Of a stretch of DNA of 15,149 nt, positions 14,835-15,149 are shown piece by piece. The translations under genes and the position numbers were made by a program. The DNA is taken from positions 1 through 15,149 of the forward strand of contig CAXSDV010000060.1 in NCBI GenBank assembly GCA_964235945.1. The letters are read 5' to 3'. Under the pieces are notes generated by a model. It was given only the letters and a program-made list of their open reading frames with translations, had not been told where the DNA came from and did no database searches. Numbering within the stretch: position 1 is the first letter of the stretch; each line of letters opens with the position of its first letter. Source of the DNA: JASLDZ01 sp964235945 (lineage in GTDB: Bacteria; Pseudomonadota; Alphaproteobacteria; Caulobacterales; Caulobacteraceae).

Positions 14835-15149
14835 TTGAAACGTAAAAGCTGCGCAGGCGAACAACTTCAGGTTCCCCGAAATCGGACAGGTGCGGCTACG
14901 CCGAGTGGAGATTGTTCAATGGGCGGTTAATATGCGCCAAAAGTCGGCTTGGCATCCTCCGGGAAAGGCGACGCTCAGTTGGCTGCTAGAGCAGATGCCG
15001 ACCGGTGTGACTCGCGAGGGGGTTCACGGGGAGTCTTGAGTCTTGGCCTGCCCCCACGGGATGATCCGGGTGGAATGTTAGTGGAGCGTCGGCGTGGGCG
15101 CCATGCCTGACTTCACCGAAGGATCGGATTGCGAGGCCGGGGTGGCTGA
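14835..15149. other. 315-base tail without a convincing gene
   Basis: GC drops to roughly 60% by hand count, lowest just after the DedA stop. The longest plausible reading frame is ATG 14932 to TGA 15039 on the plus strand (35 codons, beginning MRQKSAWHPPGKATLSWLLE). It lacks a clear ribosome binding site and resembles nothing I can name. A GTGCG pentamer at 14890-14894 could mark the 5' end of a group II intron, but no further intron features can be confirmed within the window. The region may be the start of a mobile element or plain intergenic DNA. Confidence 0.4.

Noticed and set aside
1..15149. CRISPR arrays, tRNA and rRNA genes
   Set aside because: No regularly spaced repeats, cloverleaf sequences or conserved rRNA segments were found on reading the window.

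Overview
The window is very GC-rich, uses almost only G/C-ending codons, and its gene families (an HME-type RND efflux set, FecI/FecR-like regulators, DUF3142, DUF4142 and a DedA protein) suggest an alphaproteobacterium, perhaps Caulobacterales (Caulobacter/Phenylobacterium/Brevundimonas type). That placement is inference from style; there is no marker gene. Nearly everything is on the minus strand; only the DedA gene at the right end is on the plus strand.

Left part (1-6265), described in minus-strand order. A membrane-anchored alpha/beta hydrolase (6265-5102) comes first. A tightly coupled pair of exported proteins follows: a DUF3142 protein (4929-4183) and an 804-residue repeat-like protein of unknown function (4183-1769), whose stop and start codons share one base. 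Next is a TetR/AcrR-type regulator (about 1614-1030) whose helix-turn-helix lies in a different frame from its start region and ligand domain. Last is an exported DUF5694-like GxxH protein that runs off the left edge (900-1).

Middle (6305-12003). This is a three-gene heavy-metal RND efflux operon, in transcription order adaptor (12003-10963), pump (10961-7839) and outer membrane channel (7842-6400), with 1-base spacing and a 4-base overlap. Immediately after it lies a 96-base remnant of an IS5-type transposase 3' end. Upstream of the adaptor is a leader with a perfect 15-bp inverted repeat, a smaller hairpin, and a possible 62-codon ORF whose stop overlaps the adaptor start. No metal-responsive regulator is encoded in the window.

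Right part (12229-14834). An ECF sigma factor (14083-13538) overlaps a FecR-like anti-sigma gene (13541-12810) that ends just before the usual C-terminal domain and is not followed by a TonB-dependent receptor. In place of the receptor is an exported DUF4142 protein (12726-12229). A DedA membrane protein is transcribed divergently (14232-14834). The last 315 bases have lower GC and no convincing gene.

I do not see CRISPR arrays, tRNA or rRNA genes, or a complete mobile element. The most unusual items are the frame-disrupted tetR, the coupled DUF3142/804-residue pair, and the shortened orphan FecR.
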